A stretch of DNA of 55,310 nucleotides. Origin: Zygnema cylindricum (lineage: Eukaryota; Streptophyta; Zygnematophyceae; Zygnematales; Zygnemataceae). The position numbers and the translations under genes were made by a program. The notes below the pieces were generated by a model. It was not told the DNA's origin, did not search any database, and worked only from the letters and a program-made list of their open reading frames with translations. Below are positions 10,663 through 21,475 of this stretch, in pieces (the stretch's first letter is position 1; each line of letters begins with the position of its first letter). Location: positions 1 through 55,310 of the forward strand of contig JBBHKE010003072.1 of assembly GCA_037447655.1 (NCBI GenBank), written 5' to 3'.

Positions 10663-13600
10663 TCACATCGAGCGGTAGAACCCTAATTCATGAAGAACCA
10701 AACTGAGAAAAATTCCCGCTATGGCTCCCACTACCACTTCAGGTTTTGTATGTCCCACAGACTCTTTCAAAGGAATATGTCTCCATCCCTCTCTCTCTCC
10801 CAATTCTTGCTCTACTACCTCTCCTTCTCGCATGCTCGGTTCATTTTTTGCAGCAACCCAAAATTCCCGTGAACGATTCGCTTGAAAACTGGAAATTTCT
10901 ACCACGCCTTTCTCTCTCTCTTCTCTTTTTCCACTTCCATTATTAGAGTTGTTCTTCTCTGTTGTTTCTTGAACACTCTTAACATCCGACGAAGATTGCT
11001 GAGTATTGAGTCCAATCCCAAGAGGTAGAGATCTTTCCTCATTCAAAATCTCTCCTCCCCCTCCTCCTCCTCCTCCTCCTCCAACTTCTCTACTTTCAAC
11101 AAAGGCAAGTTCCAATTGACCTGAAGCTCTCGCCAATTCCTCTCCTATGGAAGAACCATTTTCCTGACGCCCCGAAAGAGTGGAGGTGGAGGGATAGAGA
11201 GAAGAGGTAGAGGTTCCAGTGCTCCCATTTTCATAAAATTGAAGATCTACCTTTTGAGGATTTGTTAATTCAACTCCGATTGCTGTCGGAGGGAGAGCTC
11301 CTCCATCCAAATTTGTTTGTTGTGATGAAACCTCTTTTAGTGTGGGAAATCGAGCCAGTTCAGGAACCACTAATGTGTTCAAAACCTCGGCTTGTTTCCC
11401 GACTGCTCTTCTCACTCCCTGAAAACCCCAATAACACCCAAAAAAGCAACAAAACATAACTAGATAAGCACTCTACACCTGAACCTCGTTGTGCTTAACT
11501 TACCGGTAATTGTATTTTACTCGACAAAGATATGTGCAACTGAAAAAAAGTAAAGATTGATGATAAGCATTAACACAAGATTCTGAAACCACCCAAAGTT
11601 ACAAAAAAACATATGAACTCAGTTTCTTAAATATTCTGCATTTATAAAAAAATTCCATTGCAAAAAATTTACGTAAAGCGAAAAAAAAAACATCAGCATC
11701 CAAACCATTTTTAATGCCTTATCCTCCCATGGTCAAGGGAACTTTTCTCTGTCAAAAAATGTTACAAAAATGTAAAAGTGGTTTAATTTCTTACCTGTGC
11801 ATCGTACATCACAACACAGGCATATACGGCAAATGCTCCAAATATGGGATCTGATGCCCCTCTGTTCAAGAAATGAACAATTTCAAATAGTTGTTATTTG
11901 ACAACTACATATAAGGGAAACATCATTTAAGCGTTTAAGAATTTAAAGGCTTTTTAGTCATTTATCAGGAATTTTTAGAGCGTTTTTAAATGGGGTTTCT
12001 TACAGGATTTCATGTTCTTTTGAGGATTTTAGAAGGAGATAGTAGGAAAAAAGGTGTGACTAATCACATTTATCAAGTCTTGTTGTAGGTATACGTTTAA
12101 CAAGAAAAAAACAAAAGTGCTAGTTTAAGTTTAGGTTTTTTGTAAGTTTTGTTTTTTTTTTGTTTTTCCTTTTCCCAAAAAATAAATGAAGGAATCAACA
12201 AATTTGAGCCAAGGAATCCTAAAATTATCAAATTTTATCCGTTAAGACAAAATACAATTGGGCATAACAATCAATCAAGCTTAAAAGACATGAATTCCAC
12301 GAGTATAACGCAAACAATCTTTTATTTTATTCACATCACTTTTCGCAAATCACAAACTAGACTCGGAAGTGCCTTGGTCCACTTCAAAAACGAATGGAAA
12401 ACAAAAAAATGACAACTCCTATTTTAACCCTCAATAATATTAATCTCAAAAAATGTCCTATTTGGAAAAGAATGCTCACCACTCACCTCTGAAGACAGAG
12501 TGCAGTGGCCAGTGACGTCACCACCTGACATGCCAAAAACAGACAGGCTTCAGTTGACTTGACTCACCCTGATTTGCTTATTCAGTTGACTTTCTCGACT
12601 ACATGTGACTTTCTGTACTCCACTGGATATCTAAACTGCTTCAATTTCTCAACTTCTTCTGACTTTCTTGTGAGTTTCCAGAAAACCGAATGCACTTGAC
12701 TGATGGATTCTCTAGAAGGGAAATTTGAAGTGGTAATCATACATCTCCTTGTTTGAAACAACAAAAAGAATTCCTTCTTAAAATCATTTACTCTTTACAA
12801 TGTTTTTGTAATATAAAATTCAAATTCAAGTTCCTGCATAACGTTTAAGCTACGAGAAAAAGTAGACTTAAACACTGGATTGATAAATGCTTAATCAATC
12901 CTGAAAGTATATTGTTGGAAAAGCTCAACACAATATATTTGCTGTTTTCAGACTCTATAGAGCATTTTTTTAAACTTGCCAAGTTACATTAAAATTTGTG
13001 GGTGTTTATACACTTAGTTAGGTGCACCATTGGCATCCATTTACAAAATTCAAAAAACTTCGAAAAATGTCTTTACAAGGGCATCAAGAATGCAACCTGA
13101 TTATACAAAAAAGATAAAATCTATTACCTGGCTTAAGAATCCTTTTGTACTAAATTGAATCAATAAAATAACCTTCACGAAAGCATTACATGTGGATTGT
13201 AAAGGTATCTAAAAAAAAAGGGATCTCTATAAAGGTTTTTAGTCCTTACTACATCAAACAAAAGCCAGTAACAAGTTCACACTATTAGAGTCTTCTTGAC
13301 CATTCTTTGAGAGATATTAGGTGAGCCGTTTCCCATAAGAATGAGATATATATGACACAGTCCTAACTTGGAAGAATGTACAAATAGTCAATTAGAAATG
13401 GTAAAACCATCATAAAATTGTCAACAAAATTTCCGCGCCTTATCAAAGTTTTTATGTTTGTCATCTCATAATCGACACACTGCTGCATGTGAAGAAGTCA
13501 TTCCTCCTGATAATAAACTTTGTTAACAAAATCCACGTGAATAATAGTGAGAGGTTTTTCTGATCAAAAATGAGCTGCTGATTGAGCAGAAACCATATTA

Positions 13601-14903
13601 TTTCTCCTGTTTACGAAACCTGTGAACAACATTCTTACTGATGGTGGTGACGGAGTTTAGGACAAAAAAATACTGCTGAATAAGAAGAAGACATTCCTCC
13701 TATTTACAAACCTGTTAACAAGATCCAACTAATAATGATCGAGGCCATTGTGACAAGAAAACATACTTCTGAATGTGAAGGAGGCAGCCTTCCTGTTAAC
13801 AAAAACCTGTTAACCATATCCACTCTAATAGTGGTGAATGAGTTTGAGGCAAGAAAACTCACTGCTGAATGTGAAGAAGGCATTCCTCCTGATTTTATGA
13901 CAAGTTTCCAGTTGAAACCCTGTCCAGAAATAGCTGCTGTGATTGGCTTCAGAAACTGAGCAACCACCATGGCTATGGATGTGGTGGCTATAATCTGTGA
14001 GAAAACCAAGATAAAAGGAAGGAAAAGAGAAAAAACAAAAACAAAAAGGAAACAAAAACAAAAAGGAAACAAAAAAAGAAGGAAACTCAGAAAGTGGTCA
14101 TGTGGTGTCTATAACTCAAGATAAAGGAGAAAAAAAAAAAAAGAGGGACAACTCCAAAGAGCCCAAAAATGAATGTTTTTCCAAAGATTGAAATGAAGGG
14201 AAACATTTGAACATAAATATTTGAATTTGACTTTGTAACTAACTACATGACTACCAATAGACCAATAAAGTTTTTATGCTCAATCTAACTTTTGAAAAGT
14301 TTAAACCTTAAAGAGATATTGCCAAAAGGTTAAAAATAAGGATAAATACAGTAAATATCACACTAATACTACACTAAATCTTAACATATAAGTGACGCTA
14401 ATACTATACTAAACATCAATAAATACTTGGTAAATATTACACTAAACATTAATGTATACTTGTTAACAAACTTTGTAAATATTTGAAGACATTAAAAAAA
14501 AATTGGCAATGTATACCCTTGTTTCACGAAAAATAAAAACAGCCACAGTAAAACATTTTTAGGAGTCACAAAAAGAGAAAAAAAAAAAAAAAAAAAAAAA
14601 AACATTTTGTAAAGTCAAATAAACAGAAATGGTTAATCAAAAACTTAAAATATTTACCTCATTTTGCAAAAGATCACTTCCGAAGCTTGCGACAACATTT
14701 CCAGAAACTCGCTGGTTTGAAAATGTTCTCTTTGTTAATAGCACAACTGCTGTTTCTGGAGAGTACTTCTTCAAAACAGAGCCCTTAAATGATGATTTTA
14801 AACTGATATGATGTTCTCCAGAAACCCTAGTGTGGATTGTCCGACAGAAAAAAAGGGCGGGAGAGCGGTCCGTGTACGAAAGAGCCGAACACAGAGAATC
14901 CAT
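10663..14903 (-). CDS. DUF212 / divergent PAP2 family membrane protein (acid phosphatase/vanadium haloperoxidase-related), probably plastid
   Basis: Five exons read on the minus strand: 14903-14658, 13994-13863, 12524-12487, 11861-11795 and 11418-10663. Phases agree, and together they encode about 412 residues. The first 80 residues are Ser/Arg-rich with few acidic residues, like a plastid transit peptide. The core then runs LLQNE-IIATTSIAMVVAQFL, SGGMPSSHSA (the family signature, at the exon 2/3 join), VVTSLATALCLQ, ASDPIFGAFAVYACVVMYDA, GVRRAVGKQAEVLN and ESVGHTKPEVVVGAIAG. Membrane segments lie in the hydrophobic stretches. Plant homologues are annotated as acid phosphatase/haloperoxidase-related, but no reaction is established. 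About 200 low-complexity residues (Gly-run, Ser/Glu-rich) separate QAEVLN from SVGHT, unlike the compact bacterial form. The start ATG is the first one upstream in the open first exon. Intron 2 has repeated copies of the exon 2 end, and a possible 36-nt cassette exon lies in intron 4. Confidence 0.85.
11504..11539 (-). other. Possible 36-nt in-frame cassette exon in DUF212 intron 4
   Basis: On the minus strand TTTTCAG precedes a 36-base open stretch (LHISLSSKIQLP) that is followed by GTAAGT. Both flanking exons end or begin at phase 0, so inclusion would add exactly 12 residues between VVMYDAQ and GVRRAVGKQ. The family normally runs directly from MYDA to GVR, so the skipped form is taken as the main product. 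Confidence 0.45.
13479..13890 (-). repeat. Tandem copies (about 95-bp period) of the DUF212 exon 2 3' edge
   Basis: Five units start near 13861 (the real exon end), 13765, 13672, 13573 and 13479, at spacings of 96, 93, 99 and 94 bp. Read on the minus strand they give GMPSSHSA, RLPPSHSE, GMSSSYSA, a wrecked copy, and GMTSSHAA, followed by GTGAGT, GTATGT, GTATTT, no donor, and GTGTGT. Each unit continues with a similar intronic portion (TTCCTCCT...CCTGTTAAC on the plus strand). Each repeat unit therefore spans the exon-intron junction. Confidence 0.8.
14340..14470. repeat. AT-rich minisatellite in DUF212 intron 1
   Basis: Degenerate repeats of an ACTAATACTACACTAAA / ATATTACACTAAACATTAA type fill this stretch of the intron. 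Confidence 0.5.
14578..14602. repeat. Poly-A run (25 bp)
   Basis: A homopolymer run of A lies in DUF212 intron 1, which makes it poly-T on the coding strand. Confidence 0.95.
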
Positions 14904-15317
14904 TCTCAGGATAAAAATAAAGAATATATATATATATATATATATGTAATTTTTTACACACGTGTGGGAGAAGAAGGGAAAGAAAAGAGAGAGAGAGAGA
15001 GCGAGAGACAGGGACAGACGAATATCGCAACTAAGGAGACTAAAGATCTATTCCCAGCGTGATTTTGTCCGAGTACGGAAAAAGCGGGAGGACAGAGGAA
15101 AAGGAGAGAAAAAGAAGAAAAAAAGATAAGGCCTACACAAGAAATAGTGTGCAGTTGTTTTCTACGAGTTGATGGATGGGAGCATCATTCAACCTTTCAA
15201 GCAGACTGTCACGTCACGAGGGATTTCCAAAATTAGGAAGTGGGAAGAGACAAGAGACAGAGATGGAGATACGGTGTGCCACGCTGGATATAGTATGAAA
15301 AATACAGTACAGTACTG
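14904..15317. promoter_or_regulatory. Upstream region of the DUF212 gene
   Basis: This is the interval between the DUF212 start codon and the first MITE. It holds a (TA)n run at about 14923-14945, a GA-rich run (14977-15010) and a second purine-rich stretch (15080-15130). No core promoter motif can be fixed. The promoter is placed here only by position. Confidence 0.35.
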
Positions 15318-15810
15318 TACACCGTGAATCGCTATTAGCGTACATGACGCTAATTGGGGTACCCCTTTTTTTGGGGCAAATTCTCAAATAGAATAAAGTA
15401 CGCTAAATGTTCTTGCACGTTATTTGAGGTACCCCGCTCAATACGGTTCATAACTGTAATTTAGTGCCCTTTTAAATAGTGTGGTGTACGGACTGTCAGA
15501 TTTGTGCTATTTCGTACATTTTTGAATTTAAAAGTACAGAAAATATAATAATATATAATTGCGTAAATAATTTCCGGCATACGCAGATGTCAAAAAAACG
15601 CGACGGCGTACGATTTGAACAATTTCGTACATCTACATGTTTTAGTGTGGACATATTATGTGCCGAAAATTTTTACAAAGCAGTTTACAAATTAGAGTAC
15701 ATGATAAATTAGTATCATGGTGTACCCGAAAAAACACAATTTACCGTAAAGTACGCTAATTGTTTCATTACGCTAAATTTTTTATTACGCTAATAGCGAT
15801 TCACGGTGTA
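15318..15810 (+). mobile_element. TA-flanked MITE (family 2), 493 bp
   Basis: The termini are TACACCGTGAATCGCTATTA and its inverted copy ending GATTCACGGTGTA. The interior is AT-rich, contains the palindromic stretch GGGGTACCCC and encodes nothing convincing. A near-identical copy lies in the opposite orientation at 43843-44335. Confidence 0.9.
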
Positions 15811-15980
15811 CTTCACCAGATATCGGCAAACAATTGCCCATCCAATCGCTGGTTTGGTAACGTCGAAACTTAGCAGTTTCCTTATTTCACGGAAAATATG
15901 TAAACCGTCCGATCGTGTTTTCTGGGGTGCGGATAAATCATTTGTTTGCTTGACAGGCATTTCCGTGTTCCGCGGGATTC

Positions 15981-17571
15981 AGGGTGCGTCTCTGTGTGCT
16001 TAAGGGTACTTTCGCATGTGCTAAAGTTACAGTTATTTCGTGTCGTTTTCCTACGTAACTTAGAAAAAAACAAGAAAATCATCGGCCGTACCAAAAAAGA
16101 GAAATTATCACCGTACAAGTTGCATTACCGTGAAACTTTATACGTACAGTAGTATGTCGTCTAGCGCGATGCATTTTGTCGTTTAGCGCATTTCGACCCA
16201 TTTTCGCGTCCTTCCATCACATGATAAAACTTTATTTCAAATCACCTCGCGAGGTGATTTTAAATATAGTCCGAAAAGGTAAGCGAATAGAGAGATGCTG
16301 TCGCACGTGTCAGCACTTTTTTACAATTTTTGTGCGCAGAGTACTCTATAAAAAAACACTGCACGTTTTCAGCTTGTGCGTACTGTTTTTCGTGCGCTGA
16401 TTTCCGTACAAGGGCCGTGTTTCAAACACACGTGTCTTCACACATACGGCATATGAAAAATTGGCCACCTGTCGGCAAGTGGGAAGAAAAAATAAGAAAC
16501 CGCATTTCTGTGCGACAGCGAAAGGTTTTTTAAGATTTCGACACGTCGACAATGTGGCGTACGGACATTACGAAGTCACAAAAAATTATACAGCGTGGGG
16601 AGAAACCGCCTCAAATTGCAGCCGGGTGGAAGTTTCGCCTCATTTTGTGTACCACTTCAACTGTCACAATGTTTGGTACACGTCTACGTAAGTCACTATT
16701 TTAAGTGACAAGTTTTTTTCGTTTACATCGGAATGCTCTGAAAATTGTACGGAGAATCTTCGCTAAAAAACAAAGTAACAAGACTAAGTTTCGGTTACAT
16801 GCGAAAGTACCCTAAGTAAGGGTTTTTTTCTGTCGTTTTCCTGTAAAACTTAGAGCCGTACCGCGTAAATTTCAACCGTACAATAAAATAGAAAAAAGAG
16901 AAGTACATTTTGCGTCATCATCGAATTTAAAATGTACTACATCTTGTCGTCTTGTGTTCTTCGACCCACTTCGACGACAAAAAACGTCTTCTTCAACCTT
17001 ATCTTTAAAATACAGGGCCGATGTGTTTTAAAATTAGGGATTTTCTATAAACAAATAGGAACACGTATTCGCACGTGTAATATTTTGTTCAAAAAATTCA
17101 AACGATTTCAAGCGACGTGGAAGTGTACACGATTCGCTATGTTTTGTCCGTTTTTGTTTAATACGACAAAGAGAAGTACACAGTTTGTTTTGTTTTGTCC
17201 GTTTCCATCCGGTACGGGATTTTTTTTTGCAGGGGTCTCAAGGTTCCGATGCCATTTCACGTCGAGCCGACAATAGACGCAAAGTCAAAACGCATCTTCT
17301 TCAACCGTGAAACGACACAGGCTGGAGAGCGGTAGGTCTACAATGTCACGAAAAGTCACGCGACGTCACAAGCAGTTACGAAAATAACGTGCGCCATCAC
17401 AGATTGTAGACGTTGACAGCCGTCACGGGCATTGTCGACGTATACAATCGTCACGCCCAAAGTGACAATTTCGTTTGGTACACATAGGGACACCTGAAAT
17501 CCGGGTCCGCCAAATCTGCGCTAAAAAACAAAAAAAAATCTCTAAGTTTGAAGTACATAGAGACGCACCCT
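15981..17571. mobile_element. Fold-back-type element with nested insertion
   Basis: The outer ends are AGGGTGCGTCTCTGTGTG at 15981 and the inverted CATAGAGACGCACCCT ending at 17571. Inside, CTGTCGTTTTCC and the run GCATTGTCGACGTATACAATCGTCACG are shared with the fragments at 39801-42290 and 45690-45951, which marks one repeat family. No transposase frame is visible. A smaller inverted-repeat element is nested just inside the left end. Confidence 0.7.
16001..16816. mobile_element. Nested inverted-repeat element, about 0.8 kb
   Basis: The ends TAAGGGTACTTTCGCATGTG and the inverted ACATGCGAAAGTACCCTAAG bound this unit, which interrupts the left end of the larger fold-back element. No coding capacity is recognised. 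Confidence 0.7.
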
Positions 17572-17680
17572 CACTTCGATCCAAGTGAGACCGGAGATGC
17601 CAGATGTCAGCTGTCAAAAATTTGGCTTGCGTTTTTCAACTATTTTGTATTTCAACTAAGTCCATCCACATCAGGGACAG

Positions 17681-18242
17681 TACACCGCCAATCGCTATTA
17701 GCGTAGAAGTTTCTTTAGTGTATAGGAATAACTACCATGATTTACGCTAATTAAGAATTCAAAAATTATGAAAAAAAACATACATTTTAATTGTTTAATT
17801 ATTCTAATTTGGTTCTTTGAAAAAAGTAAATGTCGGTCGCAAACATGCTTACACTAATAAAGGTAATTGTAAAAAATCTGACAAATCGTACACAAATCGT
17901 AAGTTCACATAGTCGAAACGTAGTTGTTGGACGAATATAAGCGAACGTAATATTTGACAACCCGATTTGATCCCCTTTTTAGACCGCATATTCTCATGCA
18001 TCCGCGGCTATTAAACATCATGAATTGTACTTTTTCACTTAAAAATGTACGTTTTTTGTACGGTCTGACTTTGAGCGTACACCGCACTATTTAAAAGATG
18101 ACGTACTTCCATTTTGTACGCTACTTGAAAAATGACCCTAAATGGCGTACAAAAAAAAAGGAATAAGCCACGATATTGGAGAATAAAAAAAAAAAACGGG
18201 ACCAAATTAGCGTACACTACGCTAATAACGATTCGCAGTGTA
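17681..18242. mobile_element. TA-flanked MITE (family 3), 562 bp
   Basis: The ends are TACACCGCCAATCGCTATTA and the inverted GCTAATAACGATTCGCAGTGTA. A second copy (42918-43460) is nested in another MITE. The interior contains ATGTCGGTCGCAAACATGCT, which both copies share. Confidence 0.85.
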
Positions 18243-18252
18243 CAGTAGAATA

Positions 18253-18456
18253 TGCAATTCTGTGTCCCTTATTGGACTACAGGATTCACGAAGCCTCTAG
18301 ATAGTTTTTAACTAACCCTTTTCCAGCTAGGATCACAACTACCCTAGTAGGCAAACAATCAATCTGACCGACTGCACCCCTATGCAGTCTAGACTCCCCT
18401 GAGTCCCTAGCAAAAGAAATCACTAAGGCGATAAGTTATGAAGTGGCAAAGATGCC
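18253..18456 (-). mobile_element. Copia LTR type B, first part (interrupted by element 1)
   Basis: This starts TGCAATTCTGTGTCC, the same edge as the intact type-B LTR at 35418, and follows it to ...AAGTTATGAAGTGGCAAAGATGCC. It stops at the ATGCC target site of element 1. The rest of the LTR resumes at 22579. Confidence 0.85.
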
Positions 18457-19551
18457 TGAAATTCTATGGGTTCCATTGGCCATAGAATTCGCAGATCCAA
18501 AAGAATCTAATCTAGATAGTGTCGAATTCAAGTTGATATAAACCAAAATGAATGATCCTTTGACAATAAAAACCCCAATACACCTTCACCTTTGTGAAGA
18601 GAAGACCTTCTGTGTGCTCAATTCCACCACAGAATGCAAAGCTTGAATATGTGTTTTGGACAATATTACCCACTTTGACTTTCCCACTGAGTAAGTGTCA
18701 CCCTGGCACGCAAAGACTTTAACCGACTACACCCTTGTGTAGCTTGGACTCCCCTGAGTCCGCAGCAAAAAGAATCACTGAATTCGCTCACTCGAGCATT
18801 AAGTTATGGTTGGTCAAAGATGACCTTTATAGTTACAAGCTCTCTTAGAGAGAGGTACCTAAATATCACTAAGTCTTGGTCTGCCTACTCACGACTACCT
18901 ACTTCTAAACCCTAGTCTAATAGGAACACTATAGTACAAGAAGGTACGATAGGCGATGTACTTATTGTACGACCAATGTACGACATGGTCTACAAGGTGA
19001 CATTTGCCAAATCGGGAGCCATGGTTCCTCCTCCCATCTTCTCCGGCATCAAATAATGTGGCGCCACGTGGCACGTCGTGACGCTATCCTCAAAGGCCGG
19101 CGAAAGCTTATTGTTGGTGGCGGCTGTAATGGTGGCCGTCCGATCAGTTGTATTTATACGGCTTCGATTGGCTTCCATGCATGAACTGATTAATGCGCGT
19201 TTTTGTTAGTCTGCTGCGAATTAGTCCTTTGGATCAATAGATAAATATGCGTGAAACACGTCACGTGTATCGTTTCGTTAGTGCCTTAATAGATAAGGCG
19301 TGGGTCTACACCATATTTTGTTGACCCCGGTTCAAATCCGGCTAGAGGCAGTATTTTGCTTAAACTAGTAAAATACCTTCTAATTCATTCAGCCTCCTTC
19401 TAAATGACGCAGCAGCCATAGCTTGCCTTTGGTCCTTTCTTTCTCTCTCTTTGCATTCTAACTAAAATATAAAAGTGAACTATTAATTACCTTTTTTCAA
19501 CACTCTATTTATTTTTCCAATACAGACCTAGAAAATACATAAATTTCAACA
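18457..19551 (-). repeat. Element 1, 3' LTR
   Basis: This runs TGAAATTC...TTTCAACA on the plus strand. It aligns end to end with 21476-22573, including CACGTGGCAC, the tRNA-like segment and GACCTAGAAAATACATAAAT. Confidence 0.85.
19281..19350 (+). other. tRNA-like A-box/B-box module in LTR (antisense to element)
   Basis: TGCCTTAATAGATAAGG forms a D-arm/A-box-like hairpin. It is followed after about 30 bases by GGTTCAAATCC, a perfect B box inside a 4-bp T-arm (CCGG/CCGG), then TTTT near 19354. No 7-bp acceptor stem can be drawn, so this is not called a tRNA gene. Confidence 0.6.
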
Positions 19552-19573
19552 CTCCCCTTGTTTTCTAGTCTAC

Positions 19574-21471
19574 CTAGTTTTCAACTCTCACTAAACACAT
19601 TTTTTTTTTCTTTTTCTTTTTTCTTTTCTCCTCATAAAACTTTAAGTGAATACATTCGTGTTTAAAGAAGTGTATTCGATGAACTGAAATAATAATTACA
19701 TCACACATTTTATTTTGCATGCCATTTTTCATAAATTCTAAAAAAGATTTTATCCACCTCGTCTCTTTTCCATCCACACTAAATCCAATTTCCCTCTTAG
19801 AGTTCAAACAGCCAGCCCCATCCCCAACCTGCGACACACACCTAGATGCTAACCCTTTGAGAGGCACACCTTCATAAATGCCATCACTCCCATTAGTGAT
19901 GTCAAAACCATTACCCCTCAAATTTATCGTTATATCAAGAGTCCCCACTAAGTTTCTCATAAAATCTACATCTTCCGAGCTCATATTTTTATCCATGACA
20001 CTCACCCAATTTTCTGAACTTTCCCCACTCTCTCCCGTGGAATTCTTTCCACTATCACTTTCTATAATGATTCCCAAAGAGTATTTCTCCTCCCCTAAAC
20101 TTTTCATTAAATATTTCTTTTCTCCCCTATCTTTTAAAACCCCCTCTAGTTTTACTTCTCCCCTCTCCTCCAAGTCCGTTGAAGTCTCTCTTTCCAACCT
20201 GTTTTCTGTTTCCCAAATATTTTTAGAATTATCCTCATTATTTTTATATTTCCCTTTTTCATTTATGTATCCTAGATCTGATTTTCTCATTTCTAAGTCA
20301 TACTTTCTACACTCCTTGACATCCTCATCATTTCTAACTCCCTCAAGTATCTTCTCTCTCTTTACTTCCCTTATACCTCCAAAAGCACACTGTTGCTTTC
20401 GTGGAATTTTTGTGTACCTTTCTCTCTTCTCCATTGTACCGATGTGGAGAAACTCTAAGATTTCTTTATCCTCTTTTTGCTTTTCCCTTTCTTCCTCTTC
20501 ATCCACATTCCAACTTCTAAGTTTTCCCAAACAAAGGCACTCCTCCATATAATGACCCGGTTCTCTACAAAAGAAGCAAACACCGATTTTCAAAGCTCCC
20601 TTTTTTTTTCCTCTCCCTCTCTTTCCACCAAAGTTCCGATATGGTTTACCTTCATCTTTCTTCCTCTCAACACGCTTCCGCCAATCACTGCCGTTCCTCT
20701 CATCTTGCTTCCGCCAATCACCACCAGCTGTAAATGCATTCACCCTGTCACTTCCCCTACGAAGCCCCAAAGTGCTTTCCCTCACAAGAATTATCCCCAT
20801 GGTAAAGCTCGAAGTCCATGAGGAACCATCAATTGGCTGCATACGACAAATTATGTTTTCGTACTCATCTGGGAGTTTCATGAGTAGTGTATTAATCTTT
20901 CTCTCCTCAGATTCTACATATCCCGCACTAGCAAGCTCAACATATAACGCAACAATGTCATTGCAAAAATCTATCATGTTACCGTCTTTATAAACATAGG
21001 CCTCTATTTCCTGTATTACTAACTGCTGCCTTTGAATAGTCTCACTCTTATAAATCTTAATTAGTGCTTCCCATATCTCTAAAGACTTGGTTAGACTTAA
21101 AAGAGTGATAGCTATGGACTTAGACACATATCTAAGTATGAGATGTTTTGCTATAGTGTTGTATACTCCCACATTTTACTATCATTTTCTTCAGTTTTAC
21201 TTATAACCCCTCTAAGTGGAGCTATGGCCGAGAGCATAAATCTCCTCACCATAAGTATCCCTTTATCCTTCTCCCCTTTTCCCCCTTCCATGGTAATTTT
21301 TTTCCCTTCACCTTCCGTTGCAACTGAAATATGGTTGGTTTTCTGAGAAGCCCCAGATGATTCTCCGTAGTGAGTTCCTCCAAAGCCCGATAAAAGCAAC
21401 CCCTCCATTGCAAACTCCCAATAAGTGAAGTCTTTTCCATCAAACATAGGCACCCTAGATGGTGGGCCCAT
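19574..21471 (-). pseudogene. Collapsed copia gag-pol of element 1
   Basis: Translation begins MGPPSRVP at 21471, and the primer site overlaps the first codons. A single frameshift near 21165 separates the first 105 residues from a 532-residue open frame (21172-19574). The frame holds a copia gag (UBN2-like) and a CCHC zinc knuckle CFFCREPGHYMEEC at residues 199-212 of that frame. In-order scraps of pol follow: a pre-protease segment (about 253-270), a post-integrase segment (279-300, NDEDVKE), an RT segment (359-376, LGEEKYSLGI) and RNase H/C-terminal segments (398-515). Protease, integrase core and the RT active site are missing. The frame stays open across all the deletions, which is unusual. 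No autonomous activity is expected. Confidence 0.8.
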
Positions 21472-21475
21472 AACC
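21463..21475 (-). other. Primer binding site, half-tRNA type (element 1)
   Basis: The minus strand reads GGTTATGGGCCCA directly next to the 5' LTR. It is complementary to TGGGCCCATAACC, the anticodon stem-loop of eukaryotic initiator tRNA-Met. Drosophila copia uses the same internal (half-tRNA) priming site. Confidence 0.75.

Noticed and set aside
13479-13890. CRISPR-like array
   Set aside because: The repeats are contiguous 95-bp units without spacers in a eukaryotic intron.
19281-19350. Functional tRNA gene
   Set aside because: D-arm and T-arm are present, but no acceptor stem or convincing anticodon arm forms, and the copies sit in LTRs; reported as a tRNA-like module instead.
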